The notes: generated by a model not told the origin, from the sequence alone. DNA of 64,000 nt from Microbispora corallina (GCF_016863035.1 NZ_BOOC01000011.1:287468-351467), one strand, 5' to 3'; counted from the first letter of the stretch, positions 7,363 through 16,504 are shown. A program made the numbers and translations.

Positions 7363-7952
7363 CACGCGGCGGCGGCCGCGGCGGCGGTGGCGGCGACGGG
7401 GGCCGCGCAGGTGCACACCATCAGCGCCCGTTCGGCGCGGCTCGGCCGCCGGTGCAGGATCATGGCGACGACCATGGGGATGGTCACGATGGTGTTGTAG
7501 AAGAGGTGCAGCTCCATCCGCGGCACCAGGAGCTGGATGATGCTCGTGGGCACCGGCCGCCCGAGCAGGTGGTCGCCCGTCATGGCCTGCAGGAGCAGGA
7601 GCAGGTGCTCGAAGTGGTGCCACACCTGGATCCCGAGCGACACGTTCCACCACACCCGCGCCCTGCCGGTGAAGCCGCGCCGCAGCGTGAGAAGCCCGAT
7701 CAGCATGAGCAGGGCGTAGCCGTAGTGCATCCACTCCGACGTGACCAGCCACGGGAACGGAAGCCCCAGGACGCCGCGCGCCTGCGGGAGCGGCCAGCCG
7801 AGGACGTACACCTGGATGGCCTGGGCGATGTGCTCGGCCCAGTGGGCCACGACGATGAAGGCGAAGACGCCCAGCGCGGCGCGGTGGTAGCGGGTGTTGA
7901 GCGCGGACATCCACGTCCGGGAGGGCGTCGACGATGCGGCTTCGGTCGCCAT
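7362..7952 (-). CDS. Polytopic membrane protein with histidine-paired helices, unknown function
   Basis: A 196-residue integral membrane protein with about five hydrophobic helices. Three carry regularly placed histidines and acidic residues: AHWAEHIAQAIQ, WHHFEHLLLLLQ and MELHLFYNTI. Paired H-x3-H patterns inside helices suggest metal or haem ligation, but this is inference. The ATG at 7952 follows GATCGAGG on the minus strand; the frame stays open further upstream but without hydrophobic or family-like sequence. It is coupled by TGATG to the DUF3592-like gene. The C terminus is an alanine run encoded by GCG repeats. I do not recognise a characterised homologue. Confidence 0.72.
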   Translation of the reverse strand: MATEAASSTPSRTWMSALNTRYHRAALGVFAFIVVAHWAEHIAQAIQVYVLGWPLPQARGVLGLPFPWLVTSEWMHYGYALLMLIGLLTLRRGFTGRARVWWNVSLGIQVWHHFEHLLLLLQAMTGDHLLGRPVPTSIIQLLVPRMELHLFYNTIVTIPMVVAMILHRRPSRAERALMVCTCAAPVAATAAAAAAA

Positions 7953-8144
7953 GCGAGAACCTCGATCCCACGGATGCAAGTCGTCGCGCCGCGGCCGGCC
8001 GGGCGTGCACCGGTGCCCGGTGTCTGTCGGGCCAAGGGCGGCACGCCTCATTATTCGTTGATCGGCTAGAGGATGTTTCTCCCGGTTTGCTCTATTTCGC
8101 TTTTCGGGTGTGATCTTTCTCAGGCTCCCGGCCGAGTCGCCGGC

Positions 8145-8630
8145 TCAGACGAGAAGGGCCCAGGCGAGGCACCCGAACGCGGCGGCCGAGGCGGCCGCCC
8201 GCACCAGGTTCCACCGCACCCAGAGGGCCTCGAACCGGTCCCGGACGAGGCGCGGATCGGCGAGGCGGTCCGGCTCTCCGGCGGCGTCGAGCGCGTTGTT
8301 GAGCGGAATGTTGATCGCGAAGGTCACCGCGAGCGCGGCGCAGTGGAAGAGCAGGGCGGCCCCGGCCCACGGCAGTACCCGCCGCGCGTCCCCGCCCAGG
8401 TGCAGCGCCGCCGTCACGGCGGTCAGGATGGGCGCCCCGGCGAACGTGAGCGCGAACCAGCCGTTCAGGATCGCGACGTTGATCCGCTGCATCGCGTCCA
8501 CGAGGGTCCGGTCGGCCGCGCGCCGCAGCCCCGGCATGACCGCGCAGGCGAACGCGTAGAACAGCCCGGCTAGCAGTCCCGACGTGAACACGGCGGCCAG
8601 CAGCGCGACCGTTCGCAGGGTGTCCGGCAC
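8145..8630 (-). CDS. DUF1772 (anthrone oxygenase-like) membrane protein
   Basis: A 161-residue protein with four membrane helices. It has the DUF1772 signatures GLLAGLFYAFACAVMPGL at the N terminus, a central NVAILNGWFALTFAGAPILTA, and INIPLNNALD followed by FEALWVRWNLVRA near the C terminus. The family includes fungal anthrone oxygenases and many bacterial proteins with no known substrate. GTG start with GAGGAGGAC upstream. It is divergent from an AraC-type regulator 145 bases away, a pairing that suggests the regulator controls it. Confidence 0.87.
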   Translation of the reverse strand: MPDTLRTVALLAAVFTSGLLAGLFYAFACAVMPGLRRAADRTLVDAMQRINVAILNGWFALTFAGAPILTAVTAALHLGGDARRVLPWAGAALLFHCAALAVTFAINIPLNNALDAAGEPDRLADPRLVRDRFEALWVRWNLVRAAASAAAFGCLAWALLV

Positions 8631-8775
8631 GTTCGTCCTCCTCGTGGCGTTGCGGGGCCGTGGTACGCCGTCCGCGTGGCGTCGGTGGTTCGGTGGTCCC
8701 CAGTAAAGCGGCGGCCGTCGAGACGGGAAATGGCCGAGGATCGCGCTGACATACGCGAGCGTCTACGGTGGGTGT

Positions 8776-9723
8776 GTGGACGCCCTCGCGCGGCTCCTGG
8801 ACGGCCCGAGGGCCGAGGGGGCCTTCCTGCTCCGCTCGCTCCTCGCCCCGCCCTGGTCGCTGCGCATCGAGGACCGGGCGCCGCTCACGCTGGTCGCCCT
8901 CGTCCGCGGAGGCGCCTGGATCCTGCCGGACGACGCGGAGCCGGTGCCGCTCGGCCCGGGGGACGTGGCGATCCTGCGCGGCCCGGACGCGTACACGGTC
9001 GCCGACGACCCGGGCACGCCGCCGCAGGTGGTCATCCACCCGGGGCAGCACTGCACGACGCCGGAGGGCGAGCCTCTCGGCGACGTGATGCGGCTGGGCG
9101 TGCGGACCTGGGGCAACGACCCCGGCGGGCCGGTGACGATGCTGACCGGCACCTACCAGATGCGCGGGGAGATCAGCCGCCGCCTGCTCGGCGCGCTGCC
9201 CGCGCTGCTCGTGCTGCCCGCCGAGGCGTGGGACGGTCCGCTGGTCGGGCTGCTGGCGGACGAGATCGTCAAGGACGAGCCGGGCCAGGAGGCCGTTCTC
9301 GACCGGCTCCTCGACCTGCTGCTGATCGCGGTGCTCCGCGCCTGGTTCGCGCGGCCGGAGGCGGAGGCGCCGTCCTGGTACCGGGCGCACGCCGACCCCG
9401 TCGTGGGGCGCGCCCTGCGGGCCGTGCACCGCGACCCCGCCCGGCCGTGGACGGTGGCCGCGCTGGCGGCGGAGGCGGGCGTCTCCCGCGCCGCGCTGGC
9501 CCGGCGTTTCACCGGCCTCGTGGGCGAGCCGCCCATGGCGTACCTGACCTCGTGGCGGCTCGCGCTCGCGGCCGACCTGCTCCGCGAGACCGACGCCACG
9601 ATCGGGGCGGTGGCGCGGCAGGTGGGGTACGGCACCGCCTTCGCGCTCAGCGCCGCCTTCAAGCGGGAGCGCGGCGTCAGCCCCCGCGACCACCGCCGCG
9701 CCGGCGGCCGCGCCCGAGTGTGA
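8776..9723 (+). CDS. AraC family transcriptional regulator with N-terminal cupin
   Basis: A 315-residue regulator. Residues 1-170 form a cupin_6-like sensor (PWSLRIEDRAPLTLVALVRG, then VPLGPGDVAILRGPD). Residues about 205-310 are the double helix-turn-helix DNA-binding domain (PWTVAALAAEAGVSRAALAR and a second HTH around IGAVARQVGYGTAFALS). GTG start; a GTG two bases upstream is out of frame. It is divergent from the DUF1772 gene and upstream of an SDR gene in the same direction, its two most likely targets. Inducer unknown. Confidence 0.9.
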   Translation: MDALARLLDGPRAEGAFLLRSLLAPPWSLRIEDRAPLTLVALVRGGAWILPDDAEPVPLGPGDVAILRGPDAYTVADDPGTPPQVVIHPGQHCTTPEGEPLGDVMRLGVRTWGNDPGGPVTMLTGTYQMRGEISRRLLGALPALLVLPAEAWDGPLVGLLADEIVKDEPGQEAVLDRLLDLLLIAVLRAWFARPEAEAPSWYRAHADPVVGRALRAVHRDPARPWTVAALAAEAGVSRAALARRFTGLVGEPPMAYLTSWRLALAADLLRETDATIGAVARQVGYGTAFALSAAFKRERGVSPRDHRRAGGRARV

Positions 9724-9883
9724 CCCCGGGGCGACGGCGCGGGATGTCCGTTGCCGGGGCATGCGGCTGGGCTCGTCCCGCCGGAGTGTGACAAGGAGCG
9801 CGTCCGCGGATCCCCATGAACGGCCCCGGACGCCTCTGGGCGCCCCCGTCGCCGGGTAAGGCCGGACAGGGGAGGAGGACGGC

Positions 9884-10618
9884 ATGGACCTGGCCGGGGC
9901 GCGGGTGCTCGTCACGGGCGCGTCGTCGGGCATCGGGGCCGCCACGGCCGAGGCGATGGCCCGCAGGGGCGCGCGCCTGGCGCTCGCGGGGCGCGACGCC
10001 GCCCGGCTGGCCGGCGTGGCCGAGCGGACCGGCGGGCGCGCCCTCCCCGGGGACCTGACGGCCGACGCCGCCGACCTCGCCGCACGGGCCGGGCCGGTGG
10101 ACGTGCTGGTGGCGAACGCGGGGGAGGGGTGGAGCGGGCCGCTCACGGTCATGCCGGACGGCACGCTGGAGCGGCTCGTCGCGGTGAACCTCACGGCCCC
10201 GATGCGGCTCACCCGGCTGCTGCTGCCCGCCATGGCCGAACGCGGCCGGGGCCATCTCGTGTACGTCGCGTCGATCGCGGGCGCGCTCGGGGTGCGGGAG
10301 GAGGCGGTGTACGCGGCGACCAAGGCCGGGCTGCTCGCCTTCGCCGAGAGCCTGCGCTACGAGGCGCGCGGCGTCGGCGTGACGGTCGTGCTGCCCGGCG
10401 TCGTGGACACGCCGTTCTTCGAGCGGCGCGGCCGTCCGTACACGCGGAGCCGTCCGGCCCCCGTCCCGCCCGAGAGGGTGGCGGCCGCGGTGGTCGCCGC
10501 CGTGGAGCGCGGCCGGGCCGAGGTGTACGTCCCCGGGTGGCTGCGGGTCCCCGCACGCCTGAGGGGCGCCGCGCCCGGGACGTTCCGCGCCCTCGCGCGC
10601 CGCTTCGGCCGTCCCTGA
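9884..10618 (+). CDS. Short-chain dehydrogenase/reductase
   Basis: A 244-residue classical SDR: cofactor motif TGASSGIG at 12-19, NAG at about 75-77 (VANAGEG), catalytic serine in YVASIAG, and YxxxK in YAATKAG. The arginine in LAGRDAARL at the end of strand 2 suggests NADP(H). The PERVAAAVVAAVERG region with a basic C terminus is typical of small actinobacterial SDRs acting on lipids or polyketides. The ATG has a strong GGAGGAGG site. It lies 160 bases after the AraC gene and converges on the hopanoid operon. Substrate unknown. Confidence 0.9.
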   Translation: MDLAGARVLVTGASSGIGAATAEAMARRGARLALAGRDAARLAGVAERTGGRALPGDLTADAADLAARAGPVDVLVANAGEGWSGPLTVMPDGTLERLVAVNLTAPMRLTRLLLPAMAERGRGHLVYVASIAGALGVREEAVYAATKAGLLAFAESLRYEARGVGVTVVLPGVVDTPFFERRGRPYTRSRPAPVPPERVAAAVVAAVERGRAEVYVPGWLRVPARLRGAAPGTFRALARRFGRP

Positions 10619-10642
10619 GTCCGCGACCTCATACGCCTGCCG

Positions 10643-11647
10643 TCAGGAGCCGCGCAGGGCCCGGAGGGACTCGCGCAGCGAGCCCAGGGTGGCGAACACC
10701 GCCGTCGGCTCGTAGCCGCAGTGGGCCATGCAGTTCGCGCAGCGCGGGTCGCGCCCCCGGCCGTACGCGCTCCAGTCGGTCTCCTCGACCAGCTCCCGGT
10801 ACGTCGGCGCGTAGCCGTCGGCCATCAGGTAGCAGGGCCGCTGCCAGCCGAACAGCGAGTACGACGGGATGGCCCAGGCGGTGCACGGGAAGTCCACGCG
10901 CCCCTCCAGGAAGTCGAGGAAGAGCGGGGAGTGGTTGAACCGCCACCGGCGGCGGTTCCCGTTCGCGAAGGCCTTGCGGAACAGCTCCCGGGTCTCCCGC
11001 ACGCCGAGGAAGCAGTCCTGGTCGGGCGCCTTCTCGTAGGCGTACCCCGGAGAGATCATCATCTCGTCCACGCGCAGGTCGTCGTTGAGGTAGTCGAGCA
11101 CCTCGATGACGGTCTGCGGGCTGTCGGTCGTGTAGAAGGTGGTGTTCGTCGTCACCCGGAACCCGCGGCGCCGGCACTCCCGCACGGCGGCGACCGCCTC
11201 GTCGAACACCCCCTCCTTGCACACCGAGGCGTCGTGCCGCTCGCGCAGCCCGTCGATGTGCACCGTCCACGCGAAGTAGCGCGACGGGGTGAACTGGTCG
11301 ATCTTCTTCGGGATGAGCAGGGCGTTGGTGCACAGGAACACGTACTTCCTGCGCCGGACCAGCTCCCCGACCAGCTCGGCGATCTGCGGGTGCATGAGCG
11401 GCTCGCCGCCGGCGATGGAGACCATCGGCGCGCCGCACTCCTCGATCGCGGCGACGGCCTGCTCGACCGGCATGCGCCGCCGCAGCACGTCGGCCGGGTG
11501 CTGGATCTTGCCGCAGCCCGCGCAGCGCAGGTTGCAGGCGAACAGCGGCTCGAGCTCCACGAGCAGCGGGAACTTGGAGCGCCCGCGGATCCTCTGGCCG
11601 AGGATGTAGCCGCCGACGCGTAGGGCCTGGCGGATCGGCATGGGCAT
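10643..11647 (-). CDS. hpnH: Adenosyl-hopene transferase HpnH (radical SAM)
   Basis: A 334-residue radical SAM enzyme joining the 5'-deoxyadenosyl group of SAM to hopene (diploptene), giving adenosylhopane, the first committed step to elongated bacteriohopanepolyols. The iron-sulfur motif CNLRCAGC has ligands C38, C42 and C45. The family-typical N terminus MPMPIRQALRVGGYILGQ, the SAM motif SIAGGEPLMHP, and the C-terminal DPRCANCMAHCGYEPTAV cysteine cluster are present. It is the last gene of the operon. Its ATG overlaps the hpnG stop (TGATG), and it has an AGGAGG site six bases upstream. Length and motif order match characterised members. Confidence 0.96.
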   Translation of the reverse strand: MPMPIRQALRVGGYILGQRIRGRSKFPLLVELEPLFACNLRCAGCGKIQHPADVLRRRMPVEQAVAAIEECGAPMVSIAGGEPLMHPQIAELVGELVRRRKYVFLCTNALLIPKKIDQFTPSRYFAWTVHIDGLRERHDASVCKEGVFDEAVAAVRECRRRGFRVTTNTTFYTTDSPQTVIEVLDYLNDDLRVDEMMISPGYAYEKAPDQDCFLGVRETRELFRKAFANGNRRRWRFNHSPLFLDFLEGRVDFPCTAWAIPSYSLFGWQRPCYLMADGYAPTYRELVEETDWSAYGRGRDPRCANCMAHCGYEPTAVFATLGSLRESLRALRGS

Positions 11648-12387
11648 CAGGGTCCTCCTTCGCTCGCGCGCGCCCGGCCGTCCCGCCCGTCCCGTCCGGC
11701 GCCGGACGCCCGCCGCGGGCCGGCCGGGCCGGAGCCGGGTTCGGCGGGCGGGGACCTGGTGGCCTCGTCCCATCGGACCAGGGCGGGACCGATCCGGCGC
11801 AGCGCGCGCAGGGCCGCGAGCGCGCCGGGGACGGTCGCCGGGCTGAGCAGGGGGACGGCGGGGGTGTCGACCACGACCCGGACGGCGGCGAACGGACGGC
11901 CCTCGGCGGCGGCCGCGAGCGGGCCGCTCTCCATGTCGGCCGCCCGGGCGCCCTCCGCCGCGAGGCGGCGCCGCCCGGCCCCGTGGACCACGCGCGGGGA
12001 CGTCACGAGGGGGCCGGTCCGCACGGGCAGCCCCGCCCGCGCGAGGTCGGCCGCCAGCGCGGGTCCGTACGGGCAGGGGAGGACGGCGCCGTCCCAGCGG
12101 ACCTCGGTCGCCACGAGGACGTCCCCCGGGCGGAGGCCGTCGTCGAGGGCGCCGCCGAGCCCGGCGACGGCGAGCGCGTCGAACGGCGGCAGCGCCGCCG
12201 CCGCGCGCGCCGCCCGCACGGGTCCCATTCCCACGCGCACCACCAGAGGGGAGCGCCCCGGCCCGCTCACCGAAGGAGAGCGTCGCGGCCCGCTCATCAG
12301 AGGGGAGCGCCGCGGCCCGTCATCGAGGCCGCGCCGGATCGCGCGCGACTCCAGAGCCAGCGCGACGCAGACGACGAGGCCGGTCAC
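11647..12387 (-). CDS. hpnG: Hopanoid-associated phosphorylase HpnG
   Basis: A 246-residue purine-nucleoside-phosphorylase-superfamily protein. HpnG removes adenine from adenosylhopane, leading to phosphoribosyl- or ribosylhopane. The sequence has LALESRAIRRG at the N terminus, RVGMGPVRAARAA, AGLGGALDDGLRPGDVLVATEV, and the substrate-binding ADMESGPLAAAA. The GTG start overlaps the shc stop (GTGA). Compared with the usual family layout, residues about 21-48 hold an extra triplicated G-P-R-R-S-P stretch from a 27-base tandem repeat at 12244-12324. It lies between the first strand and the phosphate-binding GMGP, where it may be tolerated as a loop. The C terminus is a low-complexity G/R/D tail. 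Confidence 0.9.
   Translation of the reverse strand: MTGLVVCVALALESRAIRRGLDDGPRRSPLMSGPRRSPSVSGPGRSPLVVRVGMGPVRAARAAAALPPFDALAVAGLGGALDDGLRPGDVLVATEVRWDGAVLPCPYGPALAADLARAGLPVRTGPLVTSPRVVHGAGRRRLAAEGARAADMESGPLAAAAEGRPFAAVRVVVDTPAVPLLSPATVPGALAALRALRRIGPALVRWDEATRSPPAEPGSGPAGPRRASGAGRDGRDGRARASEGGP
12244..12324. repeat. 27-base tandem repeat, three copies, inside hpnG
   Basis: Three consecutive 27-base units (12244-12270, 12271-12297, 12298-12324) share the cores GGAGAGCGYCGCGGCCCG or close variants. The length is a multiple of three, so the hpnG frame is kept and nine residues are added per copy. Confidence 0.85.
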
Positions 12388-14267
12388 GGTGGCGCGTCCT
12401 CGCCCGCGCGCAGGTACCGGCCGAGCGCGCCGACCGGGAAGACGAGCCGGTAGAGGTGGTAGTTGATGTAGAAGTCGCCCGGGAAGCCGGTGCCCGTGAA
12501 GTGGGGCTCGTCCCAGGTGCCGTCCGGCCGCTGGTGCCCGGTCAGCCAGCGCACCCCCCGCTCCACCGCCGGCGACCGCCCGTCGGCGGCCAGCAGCCCG
12601 ATGAGCGCCCACGCGGTCTGGGAGGCGGTCGAGGCGCCCTGGCCGATCCAGCGGCGGTCCCGGTAGGAGCGCAGGTCCTCGCCCCAGCCGCCGTCGGGGT
12701 TCTGGTGGGCCCTCAGCCACGCCGCCCCCCGCCGCACGCACGCCGCCCCCGGGCGCACCCCCGCCGCCAGGAGGGCGGGCAGCACGGCCCCCGTCCCGTA
12801 CACGTGGTTGGCCCCCCACCGGCCGAACCACGATCCGTCCTGCTCCTGGGCCCGCAGCAGCCACAGCACGGCCCGCCGTACGACGGGGGAGCGGGCGTGC
12901 CCCTCGGCGGCCAGCGCCTCGACGACGTGCGCGGTGACGTCGGCCGACGGCGGGTCGATGACCGCGCCGAAGTCGCAGAACGGCAGCCGGGTGCACAGCG
13001 CGCGGGTGTTGTCGGCGTCGAACGCGGCGAAGCCGCCGTCGCGCGACGCCATCCCCGCCATCCACCGCAGCCCGCGGGCGATCGCCGGCCGCGCGTCGGC
13101 CCGGCCCGTACGGCGGAGGGCGAGGATCACCTCGGCCGTGTCGTCGGTGTCGGGGTAGCCGTCGTTGTCGAACTCGAACGCCCACCCGCCGGGAGGCAGC
13201 GCCGGCCGCCGGACCGCCCAGTCGCCGGTGACCGTGATCTCCTCGCCCAGCAGCCAGGTGGCGGCGCGGTCGACGGCGGGGTGACGGGCGGGCACGCCCG
13301 CGTCGAGCAGCGCCCCCACCGCGAGGGCCGTGTCCCACACCGGGGACTGGCAGGCCTCCAGCCTGCGGCCGTTCCCGTCGCGGATGGTGAAGCGCTCCAG
13401 CCCCTCCAGGCCCCTGCGGACGACCGGGTCGTCCAGGCCGCGGCCCTCCAGGTGGAGCGCGATGAGCGAGTAGACCCACGGCGGCTGGATCCCGCCCCAG
13501 GAGCCGTCGGCCTCCTGCCGGGCGACGACCCACTCCGCCGCCCGGCGCAGCGCGGCCCGGCGCAGCCACGGGACCGGCCGCCGCCCGTACCGGTGCAGCG
13601 CCCGGTCGAGCGCCTCGAAGGCCGCGTCCCAGCCCGTCCGCCGGCCGTGGCCGGGACGGCGGCCGGTGCGCAGCTCCGCGATGCCGAACGGCAGCGGCCG
13701 CACGGGCCGGTGCGCGCTCACGATGGTCAGCGGCACGATCGTCTGCCGGGCCCAGCAGGCCCAGTCGTACACGTTCAGCGGGACCCACGGCGGCAGGAGG
13801 ATCATCTCCGGGGGCAGCACCGGGAGGTCGTCCCAGGGCCACTGGCCGAACAGGGCGAGCCAGATCCGGGTGAAGACCCTCGTCGCCTCGACGCCCCCGG
13901 CCTCCCGGGCGAAGGCGGCGGCCGCGCGCATGTGCGGCGCCTCCGGCGGGTCGCCCGCGAGCCGCAGCGCCACGTACGCCTCGACCGTGGTGGACAGGTC
14001 ACCGGGGCCGCCGTGGAAGGTGGCCCAGGTGCCGTCGGCGCGCTGCTGGGAGCGGATCCAGCGGGCCGCCCCGTCCGTGTCCTCCGCGGTCCGCACGCCG
14101 AGGAACTCGCGCAGGAGCAGGTCCTCGGCGTCCATCGTCACGTTGGTCTGCAGCTCGCCCTTCCACCACCCTTCGGGCGACTGGAGGCCGAGCAGGTGGT
14201 CGCGGGCCGCGCTCAGCGCCGCCTCCGCCTCGCGCACGCCGGGAGCGGCGTCCCTGGCGATCGTCAT
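12384..14267 (-). CDS. shc: Squalene-hopene cyclase
   Basis: A 627-residue class II triterpene cyclase that folds squalene into hopene or hopanol at the membrane. The protonation motif DTDD is at 373-376 (catalytic D375). QW repeats are numerous, for example DGSWGGIQPPW, DGGWGEDLRSY and DGTWDEPHF. The N-terminal QSPEGWWKGELQ and the C-terminal GTGFPGDFYINYHLYR are diagnostic for bacterial SHC. ATG start; ATGA overlap with hpnE and GTGA overlap with hpnG indicate tight translational coupling. Length is the usual 620-650 residues, with no missing active-site segment seen. Confidence 0.97.
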   Translation of the reverse strand: MTIARDAAPGVREAEAALSAARDHLLGLQSPEGWWKGELQTNVTMDAEDLLLREFLGVRTAEDTDGAARWIRSQQRADGTWATFHGGPGDLSTTVEAYVALRLAGDPPEAPHMRAAAAFAREAGGVEATRVFTRIWLALFGQWPWDDLPVLPPEMILLPPWVPLNVYDWACWARQTIVPLTIVSAHRPVRPLPFGIAELRTGRRPGHGRRTGWDAAFEALDRALHRYGRRPVPWLRRAALRRAAEWVVARQEADGSWGGIQPPWVYSLIALHLEGRGLDDPVVRRGLEGLERFTIRDGNGRRLEACQSPVWDTALAVGALLDAGVPARHPAVDRAATWLLGEEITVTGDWAVRRPALPPGGWAFEFDNDGYPDTDDTAEVILALRRTGRADARPAIARGLRWMAGMASRDGGFAAFDADNTRALCTRLPFCDFGAVIDPPSADVTAHVVEALAAEGHARSPVVRRAVLWLLRAQEQDGSWFGRWGANHVYGTGAVLPALLAAGVRPGAACVRRGAAWLRAHQNPDGGWGEDLRSYRDRRWIGQGASTASQTAWALIGLLAADGRSPAVERGVRWLTGHQRPDGTWDEPHFTGTGFPGDFYINYHLYRLVFPVGALGRYLRAGEDAPP

Positions 14268-15640
14268 GCCGGCCACCCCTCGGCCGCGCCGGGGACCTCC
14301 CCGGCCGCCGCCTGCTCCAGATGCCGCCTCGCCAGGCGGGCCGCCTCCAGGCCGCTGCGCACGGCTCCCTCCATCGTGTCGGGCCAGCCCGTGTCGGTCC
14401 ACGCGCCGGCGAGGTACAGCCCGGGCCAGCGGGTGGCCGCGCCGGGCCGCAGCGCGCCGCTGCCGGGGGACTGGCGGAAGGTCGCCCGCCGCTCCCGGGT
14501 GACGAAGAAGTCGCGCACCGCGGCCCGCCGCGCGGCCGGGAGCAGCCGTACGAGCTCGGGGACGAACGACTCCCGCATCTCCGACGTCGGCACCTCGATC
14601 CAGCGCCGCGCGGCCGACACCGAGACCGCGAGGTACTGCCCGCCGGTCACCCCTCCTGCCACGGTCTTGTCGAAGATCCACTGCACCGGCGAGCCCACCG
14701 CGGCGGCGAACGGCAGCGTCGTGACCGGCCGGTCGTACACGACGTGCACGTTGACGATGGGGCTGGCTCCGAGCCCGCGCCACCGGTCCCGGCCGGGGGC
14801 CGCACCCGCGGGCACCAGCCGCGCCGCCTGCTGGTGGGGCGTCGCCAGGACCACGGCGGACGCCGCGATCCTGGCGCCGTCCACGACGATCCACGGCCCC
14901 GGGCCGACGGCCTGGACCTTGGCCGACAACCGGACCCGGCCGCCCCGCCTCTCGATCGCCGCGAGGGCGGCCGTCCCGTGGAGCTCGCCGAGGGGGACGG
15001 CGGGCACCCCGATGTCTGCGGCGCCGGCCCGCCCGAGCAGGGCCGTGGTGAAGACCATGGCGGCCGGGCCGAGCGCGGCCTCGTCGGCGCCGATGTTGAG
15101 GGCGGCCACCGCGAACAGGTCCCAGAGGGCGTCCCTGGCCGCCCGTCCCTGCCCGTGCTCGGCCAGCCAGGCGCCGAGCCCGATGCCGTCGAGCCGCGGG
15201 TCGGCCGGGTCGAGCCCGCGCAGCGCGAGCGCCCCGCGGACCGCCCGCAGCCGGTCGGCCGGCGAGAGCAGCCCGTACGCCGTGAGGGCGGGGAGCAGGT
15301 GGAGCGGCCCGGGCAGGCGTCCGCGGCGCAGCCGTCCCCGCCGCCCGCCGGGCGTGAGGACCCGCACGTCGAAGCGGTCCTGCAGGCGCACCCGGCCGGA
15401 CACGCCGAGCCGGTCGAGCAGCCCGCGGTACGCCGTGCAGCAGCGCAGGAAGACGTGCTGGCCGTTGTCGGCCACCAGGCCGCCGCGATCGAAGGAGTGC
15501 GTGGCGCCGCCCAGCCGTGGCCGCGCCTCGTACACGGTCACCGGCAGGCCCGCCTCGGTGAGCGCGAGGGCCGCCGCGATGCCGGCGAGCCCACCGCCGA
15601 CGACGGCGACCGGCGGCGGGCAGGCGTCGCGCCGCGTCAT
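14264..15640 (-). CDS. hpnE: Hydroxysqualene dehydroxylase / squalene-associated FAD-dependent desaturase HpnE
   Basis: A 458-residue flavoprotein of the phytoene-desaturase-like superfamily. In the HpnCDE route it reduces hydroxysqualene to squalene with FAD. The dinucleotide-binding motif VVGGGLAGIAAALAL sits at about 14-28, followed by EARPRLGG. The C-terminal FAD contact is GLYLAGAWTDTGWPDTMEGA. HQQAARLVPAG and NVHVVYDRPV in the middle match HpnE rather than carotenoid desaturases. The ATG overlaps the hpnD stop by four bases, and its own stop overlaps the shc start. Confidence 0.94.
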   Translation of the reverse strand: MTRRDACPPPVAVVGGGLAGIAAALALTEAGLPVTVYEARPRLGGATHSFDRGGLVADNGQHVFLRCCTAYRGLLDRLGVSGRVRLQDRFDVRVLTPGGRRGRLRRGRLPGPLHLLPALTAYGLLSPADRLRAVRGALALRGLDPADPRLDGIGLGAWLAEHGQGRAARDALWDLFAVAALNIGADEAALGPAAMVFTTALLGRAGAADIGVPAVPLGELHGTAALAAIERRGGRVRLSAKVQAVGPGPWIVVDGARIAASAVVLATPHQQAARLVPAGAAPGRDRWRGLGASPIVNVHVVYDRPVTTLPFAAAVGSPVQWIFDKTVAGGVTGGQYLAVSVSAARRWIEVPTSEMRESFVPELVRLLPAARRAAVRDFFVTRERRATFRQSPGSGALRPGAATRWPGLYLAGAWTDTGWPDTMEGAVRSGLEAARLARRHLEQAAAGEVPGAAEGWPA

Positions 15641-16500
15641 CGGCCGGCTCCCGCCACGGCGCGGGCGGCCACCATCGCCTTGACCCAGGGCGCGAGCGAC
15701 AGGCGTCCCCCGAGCACGTCCGCCGGGTCGGAGGCGATGCGGCCGAGCAGTCGCCGGTAGATGCCGGCCATCGCCGCGGTGCAGGCGGCGCTGCGCCTGT
15801 CGAGCAGGCCGATGAGCCGCATGCCCTCGGCGTACCAGGTCAGCGCCCGTTCGGCCTCGAACCGGATGAGCCGCGTCAGGCGCTCGGGCGGGTCGGTGAA
15901 GCGCCCCTCCGCGTCGAGGCCGAGCATGCACCCGAACCGGCGCAGGTCCTCGCCCGGGAGGTAGACGCGCCCGGCCAGCCGGTCCTCGCCGAGGTCGCGC
16001 AGGATGTTGGTGAGCTGGAGCGCCACCCCGAGGGCGTCCGCCAGCCGCTCGGCCCGCCCGCCGCACTCCTCGGCGCAGCCGAACACGCCGAGCGACAGCC
16101 GCCCGATCGATCCGGCGACGTCGCGGCAGTAGGCCACGAGGTCGTCGTAGGTCTCGTAGGACGCCCCGGTGACGTCGGCCGTGCATCCGTCGATGAGCTC
16201 CTCGAACGCGGGGAGCGGGATGGGGAAGCGGGCCGCCGCGTCGTGCAGCGCGACGAGGACCGGGTCGCCGGGGTCGGGCTCCGCCGCGCGGATCTGCGCG
16301 CGGGCCGCGGACAGCGCCGCCAGCCGCCGATCCGCCGGTCCCGTGCCGTCCCCGATGTCGTCGACGCGCCGGGCGAACGCGTAGACCGCGCTGAGCGCCC
16401 GCCGCTTCGGCGGCGGCAGCAGCCGGATGCCGTACGCGAAGTTCCGCGCACGGAGGCGGACGATCCGCTCGCAGTGCCGGTAGGCCTCGGTCGCCGTCAC
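15637..16500 (-). CDS. hpnD: Presqualene diphosphate synthase HpnD
   Basis: A 287-residue trans-isoprenyl-diphosphate synthase of the squalene/phytoene synthase fold. HpnD condenses two farnesyl diphosphates to presqualene diphosphate. The two aspartate-rich motifs are YAFARRVDDIGD (about 40-51) and TNILRDLGEDRLAGRVYLP (about 163-181). The N terminus AYRHCERIVRLRARNFAYG is diagnostic of HpnD over phytoene synthases. GTG start at 16500, four bases after the hpnC stop. All catalytic aspartates are intact. Confidence 0.95.
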   Translation of the reverse strand: MTATEAYRHCERIVRLRARNFAYGIRLLPPPKRRALSAVYAFARRVDDIGDGTGPADRRLAALSAARAQIRAAEPDPGDPVLVALHDAAARFPIPLPAFEELIDGCTADVTGASYETYDDLVAYCRDVAGSIGRLSLGVFGCAEECGGRAERLADALGVALQLTNILRDLGEDRLAGRVYLPGEDLRRFGCMLGLDAEGRFTDPPERLTRLIRFEAERALTWYAEGMRLIGLLDRRSAACTAAMAGIYRRLLGRIASDPADVLGGRLSLAPWVKAMVAARAVAGAGR

Positions 16501-16504
16501 CCGC

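Noticed and set aside
12456..15683. A 1075-codon plus-strand frame opposite the hopanoid genes
   Set aside because: Antisense to shc, hpnE and part of hpnG with intact motifs on the other strand; its product is low complexity.
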